Below are positions 1 to 6,452 of a DNA stretch of 9,744 nucleotides, in pieces. Location: NCBI GenBank assembly GCA_014523485.1, contig JAATVK010000111.1, forward strand, positions 1-9,744. The letters are read 5' to 3'. The stretch comes from Nitrososphaerales archaeon TH5894. GTDB taxonomy: Archaea > Thermoproteota > Nitrososphaeria > Nitrososphaerales > Nitrososphaeraceae. Position numbers and translations under genes: made by a program. Below the pieces are notes generated by a model, which was not told where the DNA came from, did not search any database, and worked only from the letters and a program-made list of their open reading frames with translations. The stretch's first letter is position 1. Each line of letters starts with the position of its first letter.

Positions 1-593
1 GTTATAGTTGAAGAATGACCCGGATTAATTACTCCATCTATTCCCAAAATAGAGGATTTTAATACAGTCCCTACAATAGGAGGCATATAGCGATATGAAA
101 GAATAATTGAAAGATTAGAGGGGAAACCACGTAGTATTTCGTATGCAGTTGGCGGTGAAGTTGTATCAAAACCTACGGCAAAGAAAATAAAGTCCTTTTC
201 TGGGCTAGTTTTTGCAACCCTAATTGCATCTTGAATACTATAAATGACTTGAACGTCTCCTCCTTCAGATCTACTTTCTAGTAAACTTTTGCCATTTGTA
301 CCTTTAGATCTAGACATGTCACCATAAACTAAAATTGTCTTTCCCTCCATTGCTAGTTTGATAGCATTATCAATATCTTCAGAGGGTGTGATGCAGACAG
401 GACATCCTGGTCCTGGTCTTACTTCAATATTTTTTGGTAATATTGATCTAATACCATAATGAGATATAGTCCATTCATGAGAACCACATACATGCATAAA
501 AAGCAGATCTTCCTCTATTTCATCAGCAAGGATTTGAATTTTTTCAGCTAGTTTTTTTGCTAGTTGTGGATCTTTGTATTCTTCAAGAACCAT
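1..593 (-). CDS. hypD: HypD, hydrogenase maturation Fe-S protein (3' part cut by window edge)
   Basis: HypD is the iron-sulfur scaffold that, with HypC, holds the Fe(CN)2CO group during assembly of the [NiFe]-hydrogenase active site in the cytoplasm. The gene starts at an ATG at 593 and 197 codons are visible before the left edge; the C-terminal [4Fe-4S] cysteines lie outside. Seen in the protein: VCGSHEW (Cys36, His39), GPGCPVC (Cys64, Cys67), GDMSR, AVGFDTTSP (about 139-147) and NPGHSST near 190. These match the HypD blocks written in bacteria as CGGHTH, GPGCPVC, GFETTAP and CPGHVS, so the redox/ligand cysteines 36, 64 and 67 are kept. The CGxHE form is, from memory, common in archaeal HypD. 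The gene begins 13 nt after the hypC stop, so the two are co-transcribed. Identity is very secure; the divergent last motif is worth noting. Confidence 0.95.
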   Translation of the reverse strand, partial: MVLEEYKDPQLAKKLAEKIQILADEIEEDLLFMHVCGSHEWTISHYGIRSILPKNIEVRPGPGCPVCITPSEDIDNAIKLAMEGKTILVYGDMSRSKGTNGKSLLESRSEGGDVQVIYSIQDAIRVAKTSPEKDFIFFAVGFDTTSPPTAYEILRGFPSNLSIILSYRYMPPIVGTVLKSSILGIDGVINPGHSSTI

Positions 594-597
594 ATTT

Positions 598-602
598 ATC
601 AC
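598..602 (-). promoter_or_regulatory. Possible Shine-Dalgarno site of hypD
   Basis: GTGAT on the minus strand lies 4 nt before the hypD ATG. It fits the GGTGAT core complementary to the archaeal 16S rRNA 3' end. This makes sense because hypD is internal to a hypC-hypD transcript and cannot be leaderless. It is short and could be chance. Confidence 0.35.
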
Positions 603-606
603 ATTT

Positions 607-903
607 TTATTTTAGTTTGTTGGAATTAATCTCTTTTACAATGTTCCCCGTAGGACACTCGTTAACTATTTCACACCTATTACATTTCCATATAGTATTT
701 TCTTTCCAATAATCTATCATATTTTCCGCTTCACTTATATCTAAAACTTCTATTGCATATCCAGCATGAACAAGAACGTAATCTCCTTTTTTTCCATTTA
801 TATGAGTAATATTTATATCATTTTTAATGGTGCTCGCACCAAAATCAATTTTGGCAAAATCTCCGTTCACCTCTATAATTTTTCCAGGAAAAGCCAAACA
901 CAT
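607..903 (-). CDS. hypC: HypC, hydrogenase maturation chaperone with a Cys-rich C-terminal tail
   Basis: HypC is the small chaperone that binds HypD, carries the Fe(CN)2CO unit through its N-terminal cysteine and delivers it to the hydrogenase large-subunit precursor. The protein begins MCLAFPGKI, with the essential Cys2 exposed after Met removal. It has the second signature VLVHAGYAIEVLD (about 43-55), which fixes both family and start codon (ATG at 903). At 98 residues it is somewhat longer than the usual 75-95. The extra part carries Cys74, Cys77 and Cys83 in the context WKCNRC...ECP, which is not part of the standard HypC fold. The gene lies between hypF (110 bp upstream) and hypD (13 bp downstream), and a TATA box is well placed just ahead of it. 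The HypC/HybG/HupF family call is secure; any role of the tail is unknown. Confidence 0.95.
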   Translation of the reverse strand: MCLAFPGKIIEVNGDFAKIDFGASTIKNDINITHINGKKGDYVLVHAGYAIEVLDISEAENMIDYWKENTIWKCNRCEIVNECPTGNIVKEINSNKLK

Positions 904-927
904 ATTGGATTTAATACTGATTAATGT

Positions 928-933
928 TATAAA
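928..933 (-). promoter_or_regulatory. TATA box of a hypC-hypD promoter
   Basis: The minus strand reads TTTATA here, within CTTTATAAC, with its 3' end 24 nt before the hypC ATG. In archaea the TATA box lies about 25 nt before the transcription start, so the transcript would begin at or close to the ATG, i.e. leaderless. This implies hypCD has a promoter separate from hypF, in the 110-bp gap. Confidence 0.55.
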
Positions 934-1013
934 GTTTGACTATTTCAAATCTCAATTTCTTTATTTTAAACCAGAAGTATCTGCATCTTTACATTAATTA
1001 ATACTTTTAAATT

Positions 1014-3311
1014 CTATTCTATAAATAGAGCAGAATATGCTTGTCCAATAGAAATTCCAGAGTCACCTGGTGGAGTATTTTCATGAGTTATAAATTCAAT
1101 TCCAGCGTTTCCAATTATTTCAGACAATGTTTTAGTTATAATACTATTATATGCAACTCCTCCAGATAATCCGATTTTTTTTATTCCAGTTGTCACAGCT
1201 TTTTCAATTGCTATTTCTGCCAAACCCTTAGCGAGATATAAATGTGCAGAATATGCAAGATCTTTTGTTGTAAATCTTTTTTTATTTTCATATATATTTT
1301 GGAGCAAAATGGTAGTATTTAGAATATTATTTGAAATTAATGGAGACAGACGAAGTACGTCCCTACCATTCAAGGCTGCTGATTCTAGTTTTAAAGCAGG
1401 TTCACCTTCATAAGTTCTTTCGTAACAGATTCCAAGAAGAGAAGAAACAGCATCTAAAATTCTTCCAGTACTAGTTGTCATTGTCGTTTTAAATTTATTA
1501 TTATTAATCTTAATTATTTCATCAAATAAAATTTCAACTTCTTTATTCCCATCAGGAAAATAATGTATTTTATCATATATAAAATTCTCAAATTGATCAA
1601 CTTTATTATATAAAATTCCTACAACCATTCTAAGAGGATAAGAAGTAGCCTTATCACCACCAATCATTGGTTGCTCCATCAAATGCCCAGACCTTTCATA
1701 CCTATACTTATTTGAAGTAAGGATTTCTCCACCCCAAATTGATCCATCATCTCCATAACCTGCCCCATCACAGACAATTCCTATTATTTCGTCAATTGAA
1801 TACTCTGCCATCAAGGATAAAATGTGAGCATAATGGTGTTGCTGTTGAATAATGATATTCCCAGAATTTTTCATGTTGTATGCCAATCGTGTTGTATTGA
1901 AAGATGGATGCAAATCACAGACAATAATTTTTGGTATTTGACGAAGAAAATAAAAAAATTGATTTAATGATCTTTGTAAATAAAAATAATTCTCTAAATT
2001 TACAATATCTCCTATATAATTTGATATATAACATTTATTGTCTATAATTATAGAAAACGTAAGATTCAATTCGGCGCCTAAAGCAAGAATACATGTTTTA
2101 GATTTTTTGTTAAGATAGATAGGATTAGGCACATATCCACGTGAACGTCTTAAAATTGATATTTTATCATAAACATATTTTATTACAGAATCTTCACTTC
2201 TGGAAATGATATCAAGATTGTGTAAAAGAAAATAATCTACAGAATTACTAAGTGTTTTTACTGCTTCACTATTATCAGTAATAATCGGTTGATTTTTTGA
2301 ATTCGCACTTGTTACTACCATGATGGAATCATTATTATCAAGAAGCAAATTGTGTAAACCGGTATAAGGAAGTATCACACCTATGCTGTGAAGATTAGGG
2401 GCTAATAATGATGACAGATAATAATTTTTCTCTTTTGATAGTAATACAATAGGTTTTATATATGATTTTAGTAGTTTCTCTTCCTCAGAATTAAGATTGG
2501 CAAAAGATCTTACTGGATCAATATCTTTTGCCATAACAGCAAATGGTTTATTCTTTCTATTTTTTATAGACCTCAGTTTAGAAATTGATTCATAATTAAA
2601 TGCAGATGTGATAAGATGAAATCCTCCAATCCCTTTTACCACAACTATTGAACCTTCAGCGATTAATTTTGAAATTAAAGGTAATTGCTTCATGGTATTA
2701 ATATTTGACCCTTTTTTATCTATTAGAAAATATTTAGGTCCACAATTTTTACAACATATTGTTTCGCTATGAAATCTTTTATCATTAGGGTTATTATATT
2801 CTAATATGCACTCATCACATACAGGAAAATTAGAAATAGAAAGTCCTTCTCTATCATATGGCGTTCTTTTTAGAATTGTATAGCGTGGTCCACATTGTGT
2901 GCATGAAGTAAAGGGATACTGAAATCGTCTCTTATCATTTTCATTGTAAATATCAGCTAAACATTCATTACATATAGAGATATCAGGAGGAATCATGGAA
3001 AAAGAAAATTTTCTGTTATTTGAACTAGGGAATATTAAAAATTTATCATACTGGTAGTTGTGGTGTGAATCTTTATTATGTAATTTATCTATTTGTACAT
3101 TATGGTAATGAGCTAAAAAAGGTTTATTATAATAAAGTTCATGTAAAAAAATATCGGTATCTTTTTTTGTACCCTCTGCAGCTATTTCTATAGTTCCGTC
3201 CTCATTATTTCTAATAAAACCTGAAATGTTATTCTTTACTGCAATACGGTATACAAATGGCCTAAAACCAATTCCCTGTATAGTTCCTTCAATGATGATT
3301 CTTGATAACAA
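1014..3311 (-). CDS. hypF: HypF, carbamoyltransferase for hydrogenase cyanide ligands
   Basis: HypF uses carbamoyl phosphate and ATP to carbamoylate the C-terminal cysteine of HypE, the precursor of the active-site CN ligands. All four parts are present in order. First is an N-terminal acylphosphatase domain (1-90; GTIQGIGFRPFVYRIA with Arg17, and Asn35). Next is a double zinc-finger-like region (Cys114/117/137/140 and Cys165/168/187/190). Then comes a YrdC domain (about 205-395; VVKGIGGFHL, KPFAVMAKD, VVTSAN, LRRSRGYVPNPI). Last is a Kae1-like domain (405-765; LALGAELN, CDLHPSFNTTRLA, HHYAH at 492-496, CDGAGYGDDGSIWGGE, GLSGGVAYN, PPGDSG). The length of 765 is normal. The start is TTG at 3311: an in-frame stop lies 13-15 nt upstream with no ATG between, and only TTG puts the acylphosphatase motif at its usual distance from the N-terminus. 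The gene is intact and forms a block with hypC and hypD. Confidence 0.97.
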   Translation of the reverse strand: MLSRIIIEGTIQGIGFRPFVYRIAVKNNISGFIRNNEDGTIEIAAEGTKKDTDIFLHELYYNKPFLAHYHNVQIDKLHNKDSHHNYQYDKFLIFPSSNNRKFSFSMIPPDISICNECLADIYNENDKRRFQYPFTSCTQCGPRYTILKRTPYDREGLSISNFPVCDECILEYNNPNDKRFHSETICCKNCGPKYFLIDKKGSNINTMKQLPLISKLIAEGSIVVVKGIGGFHLITSAFNYESISKLRSIKNRKNKPFAVMAKDIDPVRSFANLNSEEEKLLKSYIKPIVLLSKEKNYYLSSLLAPNLHSIGVILPYTGLHNLLLDNNDSIMVVTSANSKNQPIITDNSEAVKTLSNSVDYFLLHNLDIISRSEDSVIKYVYDKISILRRSRGYVPNPIYLNKKSKTCILALGAELNLTFSIIIDNKCYISNYIGDIVNLENYFYLQRSLNQFFYFLRQIPKIIVCDLHPSFNTTRLAYNMKNSGNIIIQQQHHYAHILSLMAEYSIDEIIGIVCDGAGYGDDGSIWGGEILTSNKYRYERSGHLMEQPMIGGDKATSYPLRMVVGILYNKVDQFENFIYDKIHYFPDGNKEVEILFDEIIKINNNKFKTTMTTSTGRILDAVSSLLGICYERTYEGEPALKLESAALNGRDVLRLSPLISNNILNTTILLQNIYENKKRFTTKDLAYSAHLYLAKGLAEIAIEKAVTTGIKKIGLSGGVAYNSIITKTLSEIIGNAGIEFITHENTPPGDSGISIGQAYSALFIE

Positions 3312-3334
3312 ATCGCAGTTAATTTAGATAACCA

Positions 3335-3346
3335 AAAAGTACTTTT
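3335..3346. promoter_or_regulatory. 12-bp perfect palindrome at the hypF promoter position
   Basis: AAAAGTACTTTT is a perfect inverted repeat whose near edge is 24 nt before the hypF TTG, exactly where a TATA box or an overlapping operator would sit in a leaderless archaeal gene. The minus strand reads AGATAAAAGTAC across it, a weak TATA-like element. It could be a repressor site or chance in AT-rich DNA. Confidence 0.3.
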
Positions 3347-3524
3347 ATCTCTTTAGATCAGGTAAGAATATTCAAATTGTTTAATTTAAATAACGATATT
3401 TTTGGATTTTCACTGATAAAGTCTCTTAGTAAAATATTCTATTTGGAACAATTGTTTATTAAATTAATTAGAAAGATCTCATATCCACAATTATAATTAT
3501 CTATTTTTGTATTTGTACTTGTTT

Positions 3525-3758
3525 GATGTTAGCCTACCAAATACTTCCAAGGCATTAGCAATCTTTAGAGACAAGAAAGTATGATGCAGCATTAATAATG
3601 ACAAAATATAGGATCAGAAGATTAACTATAATAAAAATAATACATTACATGGCATCATTACATCTGACGATCTAGTAAGATATCTATATGAGCAAAATAA
3701 AAAGGATCCAATGATAGCTGCAATGGGAAGATTTAAGGACATAGAACAATTAGACTAA
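3525..3758 (+). pseudogene. Remnant of a CBS-domain gene broken by frame changes
   Basis: Three reading-frame pieces join into one CBS-domain-like sequence. From 3525 one frame reads DVSLPNTSKALAIFRDKKV and stops at 3582. The next frame, from 3580, reads YDAALIMTKYRIRRL and ends by about 3636. The first frame then resumes with GIITSDDLVRYLYEQ at 3651-3695 and ends at a TAA at 3756-3758, after a tail ending GRFKDIEQLD. The pattern 'DAA.IM...IRRL ... GIIT..DLV' is that of a CBS domain, a ligand-sensing module. No ATG opens the reading frame and no first CBS domain is visible upstream. The two shifts compensate for each other (net one extra base, then one fewer). The second lies near an A5 run, so sequencing or assembly error is an alternative to true decay. 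An intact CBS gene follows 170 bp downstream. Confidence 0.6.
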
Positions 3759-3927
3759 TTTCACATTGCAAACTTAATTTTAATTTCTTTTTTTATTTAT
3801 ATCGTATTGATACAAAATTAATTATGTAACTTTATAAATTTACAAAATCAATAAATAATATTTATTATATGCATTTTGATTTACAATTGAATAATACTTA
3901 TTAATATCTTTTAAATATTCTAATTAT
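3759..3927. other. AT-rich spacer before the CBS gene
   Basis: No coding signal is seen. The spacer contains a 17-nt AT-only inverted repeat at 3850-3866 (8-nt arms, AATAAATA and TATTTATT, around one base) and several TTTAAA/TTAATA-like stretches, one of which is probably the promoter of the downstream gene. Nothing more specific can be supported. Confidence 0.4.
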
Positions 3928-4455
3928 TTGCGATCTAATGGTAAAAAGAGTATTTTAGAATTAACTCTTGGGGAGCTTTTTCCAAAAACACTGACTGATA
4001 CTCCATGTGTTTATATTGATAAAGAAATGGAAGTTTCAGTGGCTCTAGAAATGTGTGCACAATATATGGAATCAACTATAGATTCGATTGTAGTTAAAAA
4101 TGAATTAGATAAAGCAATTGGAATAGTTGGGGGTTATGATTTACTTGACTATATGAGACAAAATCCAACACGTGAATTACAATATCTAACTAAAGTCAAC
4201 AAGATAATGTTTCAGACGATTCCACAATTTGAAAAAGATACAAAACTTAAGCATCTGATAGAATTCTGGGAGAGATCAAGGAGAGCATTTGCAGTGGTTC
4301 TTGGTCCAAATGGTAACTATTCACCTATCTCTGCAAGAAAAATACTTGAGATAGGTAAGAAGATTCATGCAGATTTACATATTTCTCTTTTTCGAAATAA
4401 TTTTTTATCTATATTTTTAATTACTCTATCAACATATATTATTATATCAATTTGA
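3928..4455 (+). CDS. CBS-domain-pair protein with hydrophobic C-terminal tail
   Basis: Two CBS-like repeats can be made out. The first (about 24-78) runs from PCVYIDKEMEVSVALEMCAQYM to AIGIVGGYDLLDYM. The second (about 90-143) runs from VNKIMFQTIPQFEKDTKLKHLIEF to RAFAVVLGPNGNYSPISARKIL. CBS pairs usually bind adenosine nucleotides and regulate a partner; the partner and ligand here are unknown. The start is TTG at 3928: the frame is open back to a stop at 3892 but has no ATG, and the next Met is residue 34, inside the first repeat. The final 17 residues (159-175) are almost all Ile/Leu/Phe/Ser/Tyr, unlike a normal CBS end. They could be a tail anchor or the result of a truncating mutation reading into AT-rich DNA. 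The gene faces the adenosine-specific kinase gene, with an 81-bp gap between their ends. Confidence 0.75.
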   Translation: MRSNGKKSILELTLGELFPKTLTDTPCVYIDKEMEVSVALEMCAQYMESTIDSIVVKNELDKAIGIVGGYDLLDYMRQNPTRELQYLTKVNKIMFQTIPQFEKDTKLKHLIEFWERSRRAFAVVLGPNGNYSPISARKILEIGKKIHADLHISLFRNNFLSIFLITLSTYIIISI

Positions 4456-4536
4456 TTTGATTTTATTAAAAGGATGTAATATGTTTCAGAAAGTGATTAA
4501 AAAGGAAATAATAATCTATAAAAACAAAACATTTTA

Positions 4537-5019
4537 TTAATTCTTGTATCCAATTTTTCTTAAAAAATTTTTTCTTTCGATTATATTACCTTCATCTTCT
4601 ATTCCTTTAGACTTGTAACCATCTACAATACCTATTATTGCTCTTCCTTGATCTGTTTCTATATAAAGGATTTCAATTGGGTTGGCTGTTGCACAGTAAA
4701 TATTTACTATTTCTGGAACAGATCTCAGCATTGATAAAACATTAATAGGGAAAGCATTTTTTATTAAAATTATTAAACTATGCCCAGCCGATAAAGAAAA
4801 AGCATATTGAGTTGCTTCGTTTTTAAGTTCCTCATCGTTTCCATCATATCTAACCAAACATTGTCCACTAGCTTCACAGAAACCTATTCCGAATTTAATA
4901 TTTGGAACACAATTCATTAAGCATTCATAAACATCTTCTACAGTTTTTATAAAATGACTTTGTGCAACTATAATTTGAGTATCTTTAGAAGGTTCTATTT
5001 TTATTTTATTTATTTCCAA
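4537..5019 (-). CDS. Adenosine-specific kinase family protein (PF04008)
   Basis: This belongs to the small archaeal/bacterial family named adenosine-specific kinase from structural work (formerly a DUF). Its proposed role is adenosine binding and phosphorylation in the cytoplasm; the physiological role is poorly defined. The family blocks are all visible and uninterrupted: SHFIKTVED (21-29), GIGFCEASG (44-52), GNDEEL (60-65), SAGHSLIIL (77-85), FPINVL (90-95), CATANP (109-114), ETDQGRAIIGIVDGY (121-135) and the end FLRKIGYK. The length of 160 is standard. The start is a TTG at 5019, because no ATG occurs before the upstream in-frame stop and the N-terminus would otherwise lose the first strand. 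A TATA-like stretch lies 20-30 nt upstream. The gene is monocistronic and converges with the CBS gene. The family call is secure; the biochemical label is inherited. Confidence 0.92.
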   Translation of the reverse strand: MEINKIKIEPSKDTQIIVAQSHFIKTVEDVYECLMNCVPNIKFGIGFCEASGQCLVRYDGNDEELKNEATQYAFSLSAGHSLIILIKNAFPINVLSMLRSVPEIVNIYCATANPIEILYIETDQGRAIIGIVDGYKSKGIEDEGNIIERKNFLRKIGYKN

Positions 5020-5038
5020 TACTATGATACATTCAGAT

Positions 5039-5049
5039 ATTTAATTAAA
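5039..5049 (-). promoter_or_regulatory. TATA-like element of the adenosine-specific kinase gene
   Basis: The minus strand reads TTTAATTAAAT 20-30 nt before the TTG at 5019. This is the spacing expected if transcription starts at or near the start codon, and it supports the TTG choice. AT-rich context lowers the weight. Confidence 0.4.
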
Positions 5050-5093
5050 TCTTTCTAGTTAAATAGTTTCATTAGTGGTATTTTGATTATTAT

Positions 5094-5548
5094 CTAATAG
5101 TCTTTTTCTCTGCCTTCTTGGTGGCAGGATTTACATATACCACATAATTCACAAGTTCTACTTTTTACTATCTATATTGCATTCTCTACATATAATTGAT
5201 GGAGTATAGATATTGGATTGATGATATTGATGTGGAATACGAGTTCTGGTCAAGTCTTTTCTTACTATACTCTTGCTCTTATAAATTTGGTATTATATAA
5301 TAGTTATTTATTGATATAGCTTCTTGTGCAATTATTCTTTGAAATATAATATCATCTTGAATATTAAGAAAGAAGAATGTTTCTGTGATAATAATTAAAA
5401 CAGAGTGCATTGTACTAAATAATAGTCTCATTGATAAATATTTGTCTAGCCATCTTAAATAATTTTCTAAGAAATAGAAAATATTATCAAAGTGAAAGTA
5501 ATAATATTTTGTTCTATTAATAGGAACGAAACAAAACTGACTATTTAT
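5094..5548 (-). pseudogene. Candidate degraded gene: hydrophobic part plus Cys-rich knuckle, in three frames
   Basis: Reading leftward, one frame is open from 5548 to a stop at 5281-5279. It contains LENYLRWLDKYLSMRLLF, then an Ile/Phe-rich segment like a membrane helix, then IIFQRIIAQEAISINNYY. A second frame, open from 5292, carries RTRIPHQYHQSNIYTPSIIC and CREC and stops at 5160-5158, just after an A5 run. A third frame, open from 5171, carries TCELCGICKSCHQEGREKDY and stops at 5096-5094. The frames overlap at both junctions, so single-base changes would join them into one protein of about 150 residues ending in six cysteines (CxxC, then CxxCxxCxxC), a likely zinc-binding knuckle. No ATG, GTG or TTG opens the first frame near its beginning; the first ATG is at 5431. 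I do not recognise the family. AT-rich DNA readily gives hydrophobic translations, so only the Cys-rich part is convincing. Confidence 0.4.
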
Positions 5549-5598
5549 TTAATCTTAATTTTAAATATAGTATTATATTTTTATTTTCTTGAATAGGT

Positions 5599-5606
5599 AA
5601 AAAAAA
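5599..5606 (-). terminator. Poly-T terminator candidate after the ZIP gene
   Basis: A run of eight Ts on the minus strand begins 37 nt beyond the ZIP transporter stop codon. Archaeal RNA polymerase terminates at such U-tracts without needing a hairpin, and none is seen. It is the longest homopolymer run in this spacer. Confidence 0.4.
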
Positions 5607-5642
5607 TTTATTATTATACATATCTCAGAAATTTATTAATAA

Positions 5643-6452
5643 TTAGCTCAATGCTACGTCAAGGATCATCATCAATGCAAAACCTATTAATAGAAAAAAA
5701 GTTGCTAAATCTATATTACCACGTCTATGTGATTCGGGAATTACTTCTTCAGCAACAACAAATATCATGGCACCTGCCGCAAAACTCAAGACATACGGTA
5801 GTAATGGTTGAGCTATAAAAACAAAAATGGCTCCTAAAACCCCAGCAACTGGCTCAACTGCTGCGGATAATTGGCCATAAAAAAAACTTTTTGGTGCGGA
5901 ATATCCTTCGTGGTTTAATGGCATAGAAACAGCAAGCCCTTCAGGAAAGTTTTGTAAACCTATCCCAATCGCAAGAGAAATTGCAGCTCCTAAGGTTGCT
6001 TCAGGTATACCCAATGATGCTGCCCCAAATGCAACCCCAATAGCTAATCCCTCTGGGATATTATGTATAGTAATAGCAAGAACTAGTAGATTATATTTTT
6101 TCAATTTTGTCTTAGGACCTTCTACAGCGACCGGAGGTAGATTTGGATGTAAATGTGGTAATATTTTATCTATTAAAATAATAGATATTCCTCCTAATAA
6201 AAATCCAATTGCAACTGGTAGCCATGGTATCATATCTTGTTTTGAAAGTTCTAATGATGGAGAAAGAAGAGACCAGTAGCTTGCAGCAAGCATAACGCCT
6301 GCTGCAAATCCTAGCATACCATCAAAAAATTTTCTATTTATATCTTTTAGCAAAAAAACTAAAGATGCTCCCACGGCTGTGACAAACCATGTAAAAGATG
6401 TAGCAAGTAATGCTTGAATAATAGGATTTAAATCAATAAATGATGGTATCAA
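5643..6452 (-). CDS. ZIP-family metal transporter (GufA/ZupT-like)
   Basis: This is an integral membrane carrier expected to move zinc, iron or related divalent metals into the cytoplasm. Eight hydrophobic segments can be laid out along 269 residues, normal for prokaryotic ZIPs. The metal-site helices carry HNIPEGLAIGV (TM4, 130-140; His130, Asn131, Glu134) and QNFPEGLAVSMP (TM5, 167-178; Gln167, Asn168, Glu171). These are followed by AAVEPVAGVLGA (TM6, Glu200) and VVAEEVIPESHRRG (TM7, Glu235/236/240, His242). The TM3-TM4 loop is short with a small HLH metal-binding patch at 100-102, as in the GufA subgroup. The start is TTG at 6452: upstream codons reach a stop 7 codons back without an ATG, and the next ATG, at residue 46, would remove the first helix. 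The gene diverges from the CoA-transferase gene; the metal cannot be told from sequence. Confidence 0.93.
   Translation of the reverse strand: MIPSFIDLNPIIQALLATSFTWFVTAVGASLVFLLKDINRKFFDGMLGFAAGVMLAASYWSLLSPSLELSKQDMIPWLPVAIGFLLGGISIILIDKILPHLHPNLPPVAVEGPKTKLKKYNLLVLAITIHNIPEGLAIGVAFGAASLGIPEATLGAAISLAIGIGLQNFPEGLAVSMPLNHEGYSAPKSFFYGQLSAAVEPVAGVLGAIFVFIAQPLLPYVLSFAAGAMIFVVAEEVIPESHRRGNIDLATFFLLIGFALMMILDVALS

Noticed and set aside
3850..3866. 17-nt inverted repeat AATAAATA/TATTTATT
   Set aside because: Made only of A and T in a very AT-rich spacer; expected by chance and too far from the start for a core promoter.
4481..4540. 19-codon plus-strand frame MFQKVIKKEIIIYKNKTFY between the convergent genes
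   Set aside because: Very short, AT-driven Lys/Ile composition, overlaps the end of the adenosine-kinase gene, and has no family resemblance.
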